NCBI GenBank assembly: GCA_016302185.1
Contig: JAEDOC010000054.1
Span: 1 to 12,481, forward strand
Source: Clostridium sp.
GTDB taxonomy: Bacteria > Bacillota > Clostridia > Lachnospirales > Lachnospiraceae
Direction: 5' to 3'
Length of the DNA: 12,481 nucleotides
A model generated the notes under the pieces. The model ran no database searches and was not told where the DNA came from. It saw only the letters and a program-made list of their open reading frames with translations. The position numbers and the translations under genes are program-made. Positions 1 through 6,552 of this stretch are shown here, piece after piece. Position 1 is the stretch's first letter, and each line of letters begins with the position of its first letter.

Positions 1-419
1 TGATCATGGGCGTCCTCCATTCCTTCCACAAGTTCTTCTTCCAGGGCATCCACATAATCCATCATGGTGAGCACCCGGCCCGGACCTCCGTTCTCCCCGA
101 AGGAAGCCACAACCCTGGACACCCACTGCTCCATGGCTCCGCCATTGCAGACCAGCACATCTGCATTCTGTATGGTAATCATATCCGCCGGTGTCGGCTC
201 AAAGGAATGACTGTCCATTCCTGCCGGAACCACCAGCGTCAGCCGGATCTGGTCTCCCGCGATCTGCCGCAGAAAATCGTAGTAGGGAAACAGCGTGGTC
301 ACCACATTCAGGCGCCCGTCATCCTCCGGCTGCTGCGTTCTTCTCCCGCTGCAGCCAGTCATCAGACTCAAAAACAGAAGGCTTAACAGCGACAGATATA
401 ATACTACTCTTCGTTTCAT
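1..419 (-). CDS. Metal (Zn/Mn-type) ABC transporter substrate-binding lipoprotein, N-terminal part
   Basis: The first 139 codons of a gene that runs off the left edge with no stop. It begins MKRRVVLYLSLLSLLFLS, a basic n-region and hydrophobic core, followed by a lipobox-like MTGC with the presumed lipidated cysteine at residue 23. The mature part opens with NVVTTLFPYYDF and contains DSHSFEPTPAD (about residues 69-79), the signature of the ZnuA/AdcA/TroA family; His71 is in the position of the first metal ligand. The visible end (EDAHD) may lead into the histidine-rich loop common in zinc binders. Family role: captures Zn or Mn outside the membrane and hands it to an ABC permease, expected further left. 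It starts only 4 bases after the HAD phosphatase stop, with GGAG at 427-430 giving 7-base spacing, so it is likely translated from the same message. Zn versus Mn cannot be decided from this fragment. Confidence 0.9.
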   Translation of the reverse strand, partial: MKRRVVLYLSLLSLLFLSLMTGCSGRRTQQPEDDGRLNVVTTLFPYYDFLRQIAGDQIRLTLVVPAGMDSHSFEPTPADMITIQNADVLVCNGGAMEQWVSRVVASFGENGGPGRVLTMMDYVDALEEELVEGMEDAHD

Positions 420-423
420 TCAA

Positions 424-1092
424 CTACTCCATTGACTGTTCCACAATCCGTTCCACCTCGGATGGATGGGTTACAATATACTTCGGGCCGCAGGCAGCCA
501 GCTCCTCCCTGCTTCGAAACCCCCAGGTCACACCCACCGTATCCATCCCGGCAGCGATTCCCGTCTTCATGTCTGTATTGGTATCCCCAAGGTAAAGACA
601 ATTTTTCGGGTTTATCCCCAATTCTTCACATATTTTCCACGCGCCGTCCGGTGCCGGCTTCTTCGGCGTTCCCGGCTGTTCTCCGCGGATCACATCAAAA
701 TAATCTTTTCCAAAGATTGTCTCTATATTCTCCACCGCCTGGTGATGAGGCTTATTGGAAAATACGGCAATCCGGATTCCTTTTTTCTTTAAAAATGCAA
801 GCAAATGAGGAATTCCGTCATAGGGAACCACATCCTTCATGCAATTTTCCGAAAAGTTCTTCATATAAACAGGCAGTGACGGTTCGTGATACTTAAGTTC
901 GGTATCACCGCACAGCTTCAGTGCCCGCTCCATCTGGGTGCGATAGCCGTCGCCAACAATCCGCTTTGTCTGCTCCGGCTCGATCGGTCCCAATCCAAAC
1001 TCCTGCAGGGTCAGGTTAGTCGCATACGTCAGTGCCCCCACCGTATTTAAAAGTGTTCCATCCAGGTCAAACACGCATAACTGATATTTCAT
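424..1092 (-). CDS. HAD-superfamily phosphatase, phosphoglycolate phosphatase-like
   Basis: A 222-residue protein with all four HAD motifs. Motif I is FDLDGTLLN, with nucleophile Asp9 and acid/base Asp11. Motif II is the serine of VFSNKP (about Ser112). Motif III is a lysine in PKKPAP (144-145). Motif IV is LGDTNTD (Asp170, Asp174). An alpha-helical cap of the PGP/Gph type lies between motifs I and II. Family members are Mg-dependent cytosolic phosphatases of small phosphate esters such as 2-phosphoglycolate or pyrophosphate; the true substrate is not readable here. The ATG overlaps the queH stop as ATGA, and its ribosome binding site (GAGGAG) lies inside the queH 3' end, so the two are translationally coupled. 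Length is normal for the family. Confidence 0.9.
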   Translation of the reverse strand: MKYQLCVFDLDGTLLNTVGALTYATNLTLQEFGLGPIEPEQTKRIVGDGYRTQMERALKLCGDTELKYHEPSLPVYMKNFSENCMKDVVPYDGIPHLLAFLKKKGIRIAVFSNKPHHQAVENIETIFGKDYFDVIRGEQPGTPKKPAPDGAWKICEELGINPKNCLYLGDTNTDMKTGIAAGMDTVGVTWGFRSREELAACGPKYIVTHPSEVERIVEQSME

Positions 1093-1748
1093 TTCTTCTG
1101 TCTCTCCTCTCGCTGCTCTTCTTCCCGCTGTGCGGCTTCCCGTTTTGAAAAAACACAGCCACAGTAATTCTGACGATATAAATGATACTGAGCCGACAGC
1201 TCGGTGGAACGTTTATAACCATTTTTTTTCTTAAAATCGGAATTTAAAAATCTCACTCCGTATTTTGCTCCCATCTCCTCGCCAATCTCATTAAGCCGGG
1301 CTGCATTTTTCAGCGGGCTGATGGTCAGTGTCGTGGTAAACCAGTCATATCCGCCTTCCTTTGCCAGACGGGCTGCCTCGGAAAGACGCAGCCGGAAGCA
1401 GATACCGCACCGTTCCCCGCCTTCCGGGTCTTCCTCATGGCCTTTTACCGCCTCATAGAATTCCTCCGGATGGTATGTTCCCTCCACAAAGTGGATGGGA
1501 TGCACGGCAGGCAGCTCCCGGATCAGGCGCTTTACCTCCTCTGTCCGCTCCTCATACTCCTCCTGCGGGGAAATATTGGGATTATAATAAAACACAGTAA
1601 TCTGAAAATACTGAGACAGATATTCCAGCACATAGCTGGAACAAGGCGCACAGCAGCTGTGCAGAAACAGCCTGGGAACCTTCCCCTCCTTCTGTACCGC
1701 CTCCAGCACCTTTTCCATCTCTTTCTGATAGTTTCGTTTCTGTTCCAT
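1089..1748 (-). CDS. queH: Epoxyqueuosine reductase QueH
   Basis: A 219-residue protein of the QueH (former DUF208) family, which carries out the last step of queuosine synthesis, reducing epoxyqueuosine to queuosine in the wobble position of GUN-anticodon tRNAs. QueH replaces the cobalamin enzyme QueG in many anaerobes. Visible signatures are LHSCCAPCSSYV (Cys32, Cys33, Cys36), FYYNPNI, GERCGICFRLRL (Cys114, Cys117), TTLTISPLKN, and the C-terminal YRQNYCGCVFS (Cys196, Cys198). The conserved cysteines fit the known iron-sulfur/iron metalloenzyme. After residue 200 there is a highly charged Glu/Arg/Lys tail. The chosen ATG has AGAGG directly against it, while a better AAGGAG lies 16 bases upstream, so initiation efficiency or the exact start is uncertain; the next in-frame Met is residue 11. 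It is first in a queH-phosphatase-lipoprotein group, separated from rpoD by a terminator. Confidence 0.95.
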   Translation of the reverse strand: MEQKRNYQKEMEKVLEAVQKEGKVPRLFLHSCCAPCSSYVLEYLSQYFQITVFYYNPNISPQEEYEERTEEVKRLIRELPAVHPIHFVEGTYHPEEFYEAVKGHEEDPEGGERCGICFRLRLSEAARLAKEGGYDWFTTTLTISPLKNAARLNEIGEEMGAKYGVRFLNSDFKKKNGYKRSTELSAQYHLYRQNYCGCVFSKREAAQREEEQREERQKK

Positions 1749-1796
1749 CCTCTTGCTTTTCGTTCTCCTTCGACAGCTGTCAAAAAACTAACGTTT

Positions 1797-1816
1797 GAAC
1801 ATATATTGATATGTTC
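1797..1816. repeat. Perfect inverted repeat in queH leader
   Basis: GAACATAT-ATTG-ATATGTTC: two perfect 8-base arms around a 4-base centre, between the rpoD terminator and queH. It could be a protein-binding operator or, if transcribed, a weak A/T-rich hairpin. A second perfect palindrome, GACAGCTGTC, lies at 1772-1781. It is not a standard Gram-positive LexA box, because the GAAC and GTTC halves are 12 rather than 4 bases apart. Function unknown. Confidence 0.5.
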
Positions 1817-1817
1817 C

Positions 1818-1859
1818 AAAAAATCAAAGAACCTACATCCGTCTGCCGGATGTAGGTTT
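1818..1859 (-). terminator. Intrinsic terminator of rpoD, possibly bidirectional
   Basis: A perfect 12-base-pair stem (arms 1830-1841 and 1847-1858) with a 5-base loop, core CCTACATCCG/CGGATGTAGG. On the minus strand the stem is followed by CTTTGATTTTTT, an interrupted T tract. On the plus strand it is followed by a pyrimidine-rich stretch with six Ts, so it may stop transcription from both sides. It lies about 20 bases after the rpoD stop and isolates rpoD from queH. Confidence 0.88.
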
Positions 1860-1880
1860 CTTCCTTGTTTTTTATTCGAT

Positions 1881-3008
1881 TTACAGGAAATCCCGGATTC
1901 TCTTGCTTCTCACCGGATTGCGCAGCTTCCGCAGCGCCTTGGCCTCAATCTGACGGATACGTTCACGGGTGACATTGAATTCCTTGCCAACCTCCTCTAA
2001 GGTACGGGGATGTCCATCCTCCAGACCGAAGCGGAGCACAATCACCTGACGCTCTCTCTCCTTCAAATCTCCCAGCAGAGCATCGATGTGCTCCCGCAGC
2101 ATCACGGATTCCACGTTGCCCTCGGGTGTTACCACATTGCTGTCCGCCACAAAATCACCTAAGTTGGAGTCATCCTCCTCACCTATAGGCGTCTCCAGGG
2201 ATGCAGGCTCTCTGGCGATCTGCATAATCTCCATCACCTTCTCCTCGGACATATCCAGTGCTTCAGAAAGCTCTGCCACTGACGGCTCATATCCCAGCTC
2301 CAGTGTCAGCTTTCGCTGCATCTTGGACATCTTATTGATTGTTTCCACCATATGCACCGGAACACGGATGGTTCTTGCCTGATCCGCCAGTGCTCTTGTC
2401 ACTGACTGACGGATCCACCAGGTTGCATATGTACTTAACTTATATCCTTTTGTGTAATCAAATTTCTCAACACCTTTGATCAGCCCGAGATTTCCCTCCT
2501 GAACCAGATCCAGAAAGCTCATGCCACGGCCGGTATAACGCTTTGCAATGCTGACAACAAGCCTTAAATTGGCCTCAATTAAGCGTTCCTTTGCACTTAC
2601 ATCGCCCTCTGCTTTCCGTTTTGCCAGACGAAGCTCTTCGTCAGCGCTGAGAAGCGGTACGGTACCGATCTCCTTTAAGTACATACGAACCGGATCCTCG
2701 GTTCCGATTCCCTCCAGAAGATCAATGGCGTCCAGATCGATGTCCTCTTCCTCGCTCTTTAAGAATTCATCATCTACATCGTCCAGAAGCAGCGGATCAC
2801 CTTCTGCCAGCAGATTCTCATCAATAACCTCAGGGATCACGTCAATATTATTCTGTTCCAGATAGCTGTAGATCTGCTCCATCTGCTCGGTTGACAGATT
2901 ATCCCCGACAAAAAAGTTATTGATCTCTGTGACATCCAACGCATTCTGCTTTGTCTTCGCCAGTTCGACAAGTTTCCGTAACTTCTCTAAAAAATTATCT
3001 TTCTCCAC
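1881..3008 (-). CDS. rpoD: Primary RNA polymerase sigma factor RpoD (SigA)
   Basis: A 375-residue housekeeping sigma-70 factor of group 1, short form as in B. subtilis SigA and lacking the long insert of E. coli RpoD. Region 1.1 covers about residues 1-75, then a very acidic linker (about 62-100). Region 1.2 follows with PVRMYLKEIGTVPLLS. Region 2 has LRLVVSIAKRYTGRG and the -10 recognition and melting helix YATWWIRQSVTRALADQ (194-210). Region 3 follows, then region 4 with the -35 recognition helix-turn-helix TLEEVGKEFNVTRERIRQIE (336-355), ending in RDFL. It directs core polymerase to promoters like those marked in this window. The start is GTG at 3008, preceded by AAAGGA with 9-base spacing. 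It has its own promoter and terminator, and its usual partner dnaG is not immediately upstream. Confidence 0.97.
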   Translation of the reverse strand: MEKDNFLEKLRKLVELAKTKQNALDVTEINNFFVGDNLSTEQMEQIYSYLEQNNIDVIPEVIDENLLAEGDPLLLDDVDDEFLKSEEEDIDLDAIDLLEGIGTEDPVRMYLKEIGTVPLLSADEELRLAKRKAEGDVSAKERLIEANLRLVVSIAKRYTGRGMSFLDLVQEGNLGLIKGVEKFDYTKGYKLSTYATWWIRQSVTRALADQARTIRVPVHMVETINKMSKMQRKLTLELGYEPSVAELSEALDMSEEKVMEIMQIAREPASLETPIGEEDDSNLGDFVADSNVVTPEGNVESVMLREHIDALLGDLKERERQVIVLRFGLEDGHPRTLEEVGKEFNVTRERIRQIEAKALRKLRNPVRSKRIRDFL

Positions 3009-3056
3009 GAATTAACGTCCTTTCGCTTAGAAGTTTTAAATGGTACTCGGCCTTTT

Positions 3057-3085
3057 ATTATATACTAACCAAAATTTTTTTTCAA
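3057..3085 (-). promoter_or_regulatory. Near-consensus sigma-A promoter of rpoD
   Basis: On the minus strand, TTGAAA (3085-3080), a 17-base A/T-rich spacer and TATAAT (3062-3057). Predicted transcription start is about 3050, giving a 5' untranslated region of roughly 42 bases before the GTG. Spacing and the -10 are ideal. This lets rpoD be transcribed independently of the lipid-kinase gene upstream, after which I see no terminator. Confidence 0.85.
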
Positions 3086-3113
3086 CATCTTTCTATCGTT
3101 TTTCCGAGGAAAT

Positions 3114-4031
3114 TCACTCCAAATCGACAATTTCTTCCGGTCTTCTTCGAATCCGCACCGCACGCTGCAGATTCTCAATGGAAAGCTCTGTAAAGCTTCC
3201 CCCGAATTCGCCGTCCAGCGTCCAGTCCACCGCCTCCGGAGCGGTAATTCTCACCCATTTCGCACGAAAATGGCTGACACAGTCATTCTCCCCTTCCCGC
3301 AGAATCAGGTAGGATGCGATATCAGCCAGATCTCTGGGCGTCCTGGGACGACGGATCAGCAGCACCTCAAACTCACCATCATCCAGTGCCACATCCAGCC
3401 CCACCAGTCCCTTAAAACCGCCAATGCTGATGGTATTGGTTACCATACCAAGGATAAATTCCTCCTCCAGCTCTCCACCGTCCCATTCAAATTTCATCTG
3501 ATAGGATTTTAGAGCCGTTACCCGCTTGATGGCTTCCAGCATATAGGCCTGGTGACCAAGGAGATTCTTTACCTCCTGCGGCGTGCTGTAGGACACCTCG
3601 GTAAAGGCACCAAAGGCTGCCACATATACAAAATATTCCCCGCAGTCCAGCCGTCCCACATCCACGGCAAAATCCTCTCCGGACACTGCGTCCTCCGCCG
3701 CATTCATCATCTTTTTCTTTAAACCGAGACTGGATGCGAAATCATTGGTGGAACCGGACGGAATATATCCCAGCGACGGCCGCCGATCCTCCGGCCAGGC
3801 CATCAGGCCGGAAATCACCTCATTTAAGGTCCCGTCTCCTCCGCTGCAGACCACCAGATCAAAACGATCTGCCCGCTCCGTCACCACAGACAGCGCATCC
3901 CGCTGTCCCTGAGTAACATGAACCGACACCTCATATTCATGCTTTATAAACAAATCCAGAATATCCAGAAGACGAAGCCGTATCAGCTCCTTTCCGGATC
4001 TCGGATTAAATATAAATAAAAGTTTCTTCAT
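3114..4031 (-). CDS. Diacylglycerol kinase-family lipid kinase (DagK/YegS-like)
   Basis: A 305-residue protein of the DAGK catalytic family (DgkB/YegS/BmrU). The N-terminus KKLLFIFNPRSGK is the usual opening beta strand and glycine turn. GGDGTLNEV (64-72) is the nucleotide-binding signature, and IPSGSTNDFA (90-99) is the second conserved loop. The C-terminal half is the beta-rich lipid-binding domain, with DGEFEVLLIRRP and DGEFGG motifs. Members phosphorylate diacylglycerol or related lipids at the membrane face; substrate is not certain. I chose ATG 4031, which has GGGAGAGGG about 6 bases upstream. An in-frame ATG at 4052 would add seven residues (MRGRGPE) that are really the ribosome binding site region. 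It follows mutY closely (25 bases between stop and start) and probably belongs to that operon. Confidence 0.9.
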   Translation of the reverse strand: MKKLLFIFNPRSGKELIRLRLLDILDLFIKHEYEVSVHVTQGQRDALSVVTERADRFDLVVCSGGDGTLNEVISGLMAWPEDRRPSLGYIPSGSTNDFASSLGLKKKMMNAAEDAVSGEDFAVDVGRLDCGEYFVYVAAFGAFTEVSYSTPQEVKNLLGHQAYMLEAIKRVTALKSYQMKFEWDGGELEEEFILGMVTNTISIGGFKGLVGLDVALDDGEFEVLLIRRPRTPRDLADIASYLILREGENDCVSHFRAKWVRITAPEAVDWTLDGEFGGSFTELSIENLQRAVRIRRRPEEIVDLE

Positions 4032-4056
4032 TTCGGGCCCTCTCCCTCTCATTATC

Positions 4057-5160
4057 TCACATTAAAGCTTTTGTATACACTCTGAATGCGTTTGGCAGGG
4101 GATATTTTGCAAGAATCTCCTCTTTTCTCACCATCCGGTATTTCTCCGGATGCTCCTTTGACAACCTAACCCGATATCCAATCATATGCCATTCCACATG
4201 GGAAAAGATATGGGTGGAAGACGGCAGCGGCTGAACCGATATAATCTCCTCTTTTAACAGCCCCAGTGCCTCTGGAATCTCCTCCCCGGTTACATGGCTG
4301 AGAATATTGGGAAATTCATACATGGACGCTAAAAGCCCCTTGCTGTTTCTCTGACGGATGGCTGTTTTATCCTCCCATTCCAGCAGAAAGACCGTTCTCT
4401 CCTCGATCTTTCTCGGCTTTTTTGCCATCTTAACCGGAAGGTTCTCCTCTGTCCCCTCTCGCCGCGCCAGACACAGAGAAGAAAGCGGACAGCTCTCACA
4501 GAGCGGCTTCCCATTCGGCAGGCAGACAATCGCCCCCAGCTCGATCAGCGCCTGGTTATAGTCACCGGGGCAGCTCTTGGGCATATTTTCCCGAATCAGC
4601 TGCTCCGCTCTTTTCTTAACAGAATCCTTATTGATTTCCTCTGAATCGTTCAACAGACGGGCAAGGACCCGGAGAACATTGCCGTCCACCGCCGGTTGGG
4701 CAATCCCAAAAGCAATGGAAGCGATCGCTCCCGCCGTGTAGCTTCCAATCCCCGGAAGACCTAAGATCGCTTCATAGGAAGCCGGCATCTCTCCGCCGTA
4801 TTCCGCCACCAGCTTCTGTGCTGCCTTCTGTAAGTTTCTGGCCCGGTTATAATAGCCAAGCCCTTCCCACAGCTTGAGAAGCATCCCCTCCTCTACACAC
4901 GCCAGAGCAGAGATATCCGGCAGCGCAGCCATAAAACGGGCAAAATACGGCTTTACCGCTTCTACCCGTGTCTGCTGAAGCATAATCTCCGAAATCCAGA
5001 CCCGATACGGCTTTGGATCCTCCCTCCAGGGAAGAATCCGCCGGTTTTCCCGGTACCAGGAAAGCAGCGGGCCTTCCGACGCCTTTAACCGTTCTGCCGG
5101 AGAAAAAGGCCGATCCTTCGATTCCAGAACCTTCAGCGAGCTATAAAAACTATCCATCAT
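4057..5160 (-). CDS. mutY: Adenine DNA glycosylase MutY
   Basis: A 367-residue base-excision repair enzyme that removes adenine mispaired with 8-oxoguanine. The catalytic domain contains LPWREDPKPYRVWISE, with catalytic Glu58 in SEIMLQQT. The helix-hairpin-helix LPGIGSYTAGAI is followed by catalytic Asp159 in AVDGNVLRV. A [4Fe-4S] loop is formed by Cys213, Cys221, Cys224 and Cys230, with C-X7-C first spacing instead of the C-X6-C of E. coli. The C-terminal NUDIX-like domain carries IFSHVEWH; the FSH loop (319-321) recognises 8-oxoG. The frame stays open to a GTG at 5244 inside birA, but those 28 extra residues do not resemble MutY, so ATG 5160 (or the adjacent ATG 5157) is preferred. The Shine-Dalgarno is weak here (AAGGA about 16 bases upstream), leaving the exact start open. 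It follows birA by 46 bases. Confidence 0.95.
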   Translation of the reverse strand: MMDSFYSSLKVLESKDRPFSPAERLKASEGPLLSWYRENRRILPWREDPKPYRVWISEIMLQQTRVEAVKPYFARFMAALPDISALACVEEGMLLKLWEGLGYYNRARNLQKAAQKLVAEYGGEMPASYEAILGLPGIGSYTAGAIASIAFGIAQPAVDGNVLRVLARLLNDSEEINKDSVKKRAEQLIRENMPKSCPGDYNQALIELGAIVCLPNGKPLCESCPLSSLCLARREGTEENLPVKMAKKPRKIEERTVFLLEWEDKTAIRQRNSKGLLASMYEFPNILSHVTGEEIPEALGLLKEEIISVQPLPSSTHIFSHVEWHMIGYRVRLSKEHPEKYRMVRKEEILAKYPLPNAFRVYTKALM

Positions 5161-5206
5161 TCCTGTTTCTTTCTCATCCTTATTCGTTCTTATCTCTATC
5201 TTGTAC

Positions 5207-6187
5207 TTATACGTATCCGTAAATTCCTCGCACCGATACCTCACCGGACATCACCCGGCGCAGCTCGCCATCTTCTGTGCGCACCAGGAGTTCTCCATTC
5301 TCATCGATCCCCTCTGCCACACCGGTATATTCATTGCCGGGCGACAGCACACGGACCTCGGTTCCCAGATTGGCCAGCTTCTGATTATATTCCTCCAGCA
5401 GTCCGGACATGTTGCCACAGGTAAGAAATGCTTCATAATACTTCTCATAGGCTTCCATTATGGCTCCAATCAGACTGCTTCTCTTCACCCGATCTCCTGT
5501 TTCAATAAGAAGGGAGGACGCAACCGCCTCAATCTCCTCCGGAAATTCCTCCGTATTCACATTGATGCCGATTCCTGTCACCACATAGTTGATGCATTCC
5601 AGCTCCGTGCTCATCTCCGTCAGAATGCCGCAGACCTTCTTTCCGTTCACCACAATATCATTGGGCCATTTGATCCTGGTATCCAGCCCACAGACCTTTC
5701 CGATTCCCTCTGCCACGGAGAGTGCCGCCACCAGAGTCAGCATGGAAGCACAGGAAGGGTGAAGCTTGGGCCGGACCATAATACTCATCCAGATACCCAC
5801 GCCGTGAGGGGAAACCCAGCTCCTTCCCCGTCTGCCCTTGCCTCCGGACTGATAATCCGCCACCGCCAGCGTACCGTGGGGAGCTCCCGCCTCAGCCGCC
5901 TTCTTGGCCTCCGTATTGGTGGAATCCGTCTCATCAAAATACAGCACATTACGGCCGGCCCACTCCGTATTGATGGAGCTCTCCAGCTCCGCCTGACTCA
6001 AGATATCTCCCGCCATCTTTAAATGATAGCCTTTATTCCGGACTGCCTCGATCTGATAGCCTTCCGCTTCCAGCTGTTTGATCACCTTCCACACCGCAGT
6101 CCTTGATACATGGAATTTTTCACAAATCTCCTGACCGGATAAATATCCGTCCGCTTCCTTCAACATTCGCAATACTTCTGTCTTCAC
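5207..6187 (-). CDS. birA: Bifunctional biotin-protein ligase / biotin repressor BirA
   Basis: A 326-residue protein with an N-terminal winged helix (about 1-60; GYLSGQEICEKFHVSRTAVW is the DNA-binding part). The biotin ligase domain follows: FDETDSTNTEAK, the biotinyl-AMP loop GGKGRRGRSW (115-124), KWPNDI (173-178, with the expected catalytic-region lysine), GIGINVN, and a C-terminal SH3-like domain. It makes biotinyl-5'-AMP and transfers biotin to carboxylase or decarboxylase carrier lysines; the winged helix suggests it also represses biotin synthesis or uptake genes. Its start is GTG at 6187 with GGGGG nine bases upstream. It sits 6 bases after the small membrane protein stop, so both are likely on one message. 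Length is typical for the two-domain form. Confidence 0.96.
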   Translation of the reverse strand: MKTEVLRMLKEADGYLSGQEICEKFHVSRTAVWKVIKQLEAEGYQIEAVRNKGYHLKMAGDILSQAELESSINTEWAGRNVLYFDETDSTNTEAKKAAEAGAPHGTLAVADYQSGGKGRRGRSWVSPHGVGIWMSIMVRPKLHPSCASMLTLVAALSVAEGIGKVCGLDTRIKWPNDIVVNGKKVCGILTEMSTELECINYVVTGIGINVNTEEFPEEIEAVASSLLIETGDRVKRSSLIGAIMEAYEKYYEAFLTCGNMSGLLEEYNQKLANLGTEVRVLSPGNEYTGVAEGIDENGELLVRTEDGELRRVMSGEVSVRGIYGYV

Positions 6188-6193
6188 CTTTGA

Positions 6194-6499
6194 TTACCCC
6201 CACCAGATCGTAAGTGCACTGAGTATACATAAGAAAAAGAGGCCGCAGCCGGCTGCCATCAGCGCAGTGCCCGCCACCTTCTGTTTATTTCTTCCGCGGT
6301 TTCTATGAAAACGGTCATAGCCGTTGGCAAAATTAAGAACCGCCGCCAGAAGAAATATCACCGGAAACAGGATCCGGTTTTCCTCCGGATTTAAAAATGC
6401 CAACACAGCAAAAAACAGAATCAGAACCCCTATTACAATATGAAGCATATCCAGGGCAAAATAAGAAGCCTTTCTGCTTCGTTTCTTTTCCTGTATCAT
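6194..6499 (-). CDS. Small three-helix membrane protein, family not recognised
   Basis: A 101-residue hydrophobic protein I cannot assign. It has a basic N-terminus (MIQEKKRSRK), a first membrane segment at about 14-36, a second at about 42-59, a short basic loop (FHRNRGRNKQK) and a third at about 76-100 ending IWWG. By the positive-inside rule the N-terminus and the 62-74 loop are cytoplasmic, placing the C-terminus outside. There is no signal peptidase site and no catalytic motif. The start is ATG 6499, 8 bases after AAAGGAG (6508-6514). A GTG at 6508 in the same frame overlaps that ribosome binding site and is rejected. It is first gene of a unit with its own promoter, followed by birA after 6 bases. 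A role in biotin uptake is conceivable, but it is half the size of BioY and lacks its features. Confidence 0.8.
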   Translation of the reverse strand: MIQEKKRSRKASYFALDMLHIVIGVLILFFAVLAFLNPEENRILFPVIFLLAAVLNFANGYDRFHRNRGRNKQKVAGTALMAAGCGLFFLCILSALTIWWG

Positions 6500-6523
6500 T
6501 TCATTCACTCCTTTGACCGTTCT

Positions 6524-6552
6524 ATTTTACCTAAATCTCTCCGACTTGTCAA
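6524..6552 (-). promoter_or_regulatory. Promoter for the membrane protein-birA-mutY-lipid kinase unit
   Basis: On the minus strand, a perfect -35 TTGACA (6552-6547), a 17-base spacer and TAAAAT (6529-6524; five of six consensus bases). The -35 overlaps the TGA stop of the patatin gene. The predicted start near 6517 leaves a short leader containing AAAGGAG just before ATG 6499. Confidence 0.8.

Noticed and set aside
6..595. Plus-strand open frames at the left edge
   Set aside because: They are antisense to the lipoprotein and HAD phosphatase genes, have low-complexity unlike-protein composition and no plausible start signals.
1797..1816. LexA/DinR SOS box upstream of queH
   Set aside because: GAAC and GTTC are present but separated by 12 bases instead of the required 4.
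5161..5244. Longer MutY beginning at a GTG inside birA
   Set aside because: The added 28 residues lie partly in the birA 3' end and do not match the MutY N-terminus; ATG 5160/5157 is better.
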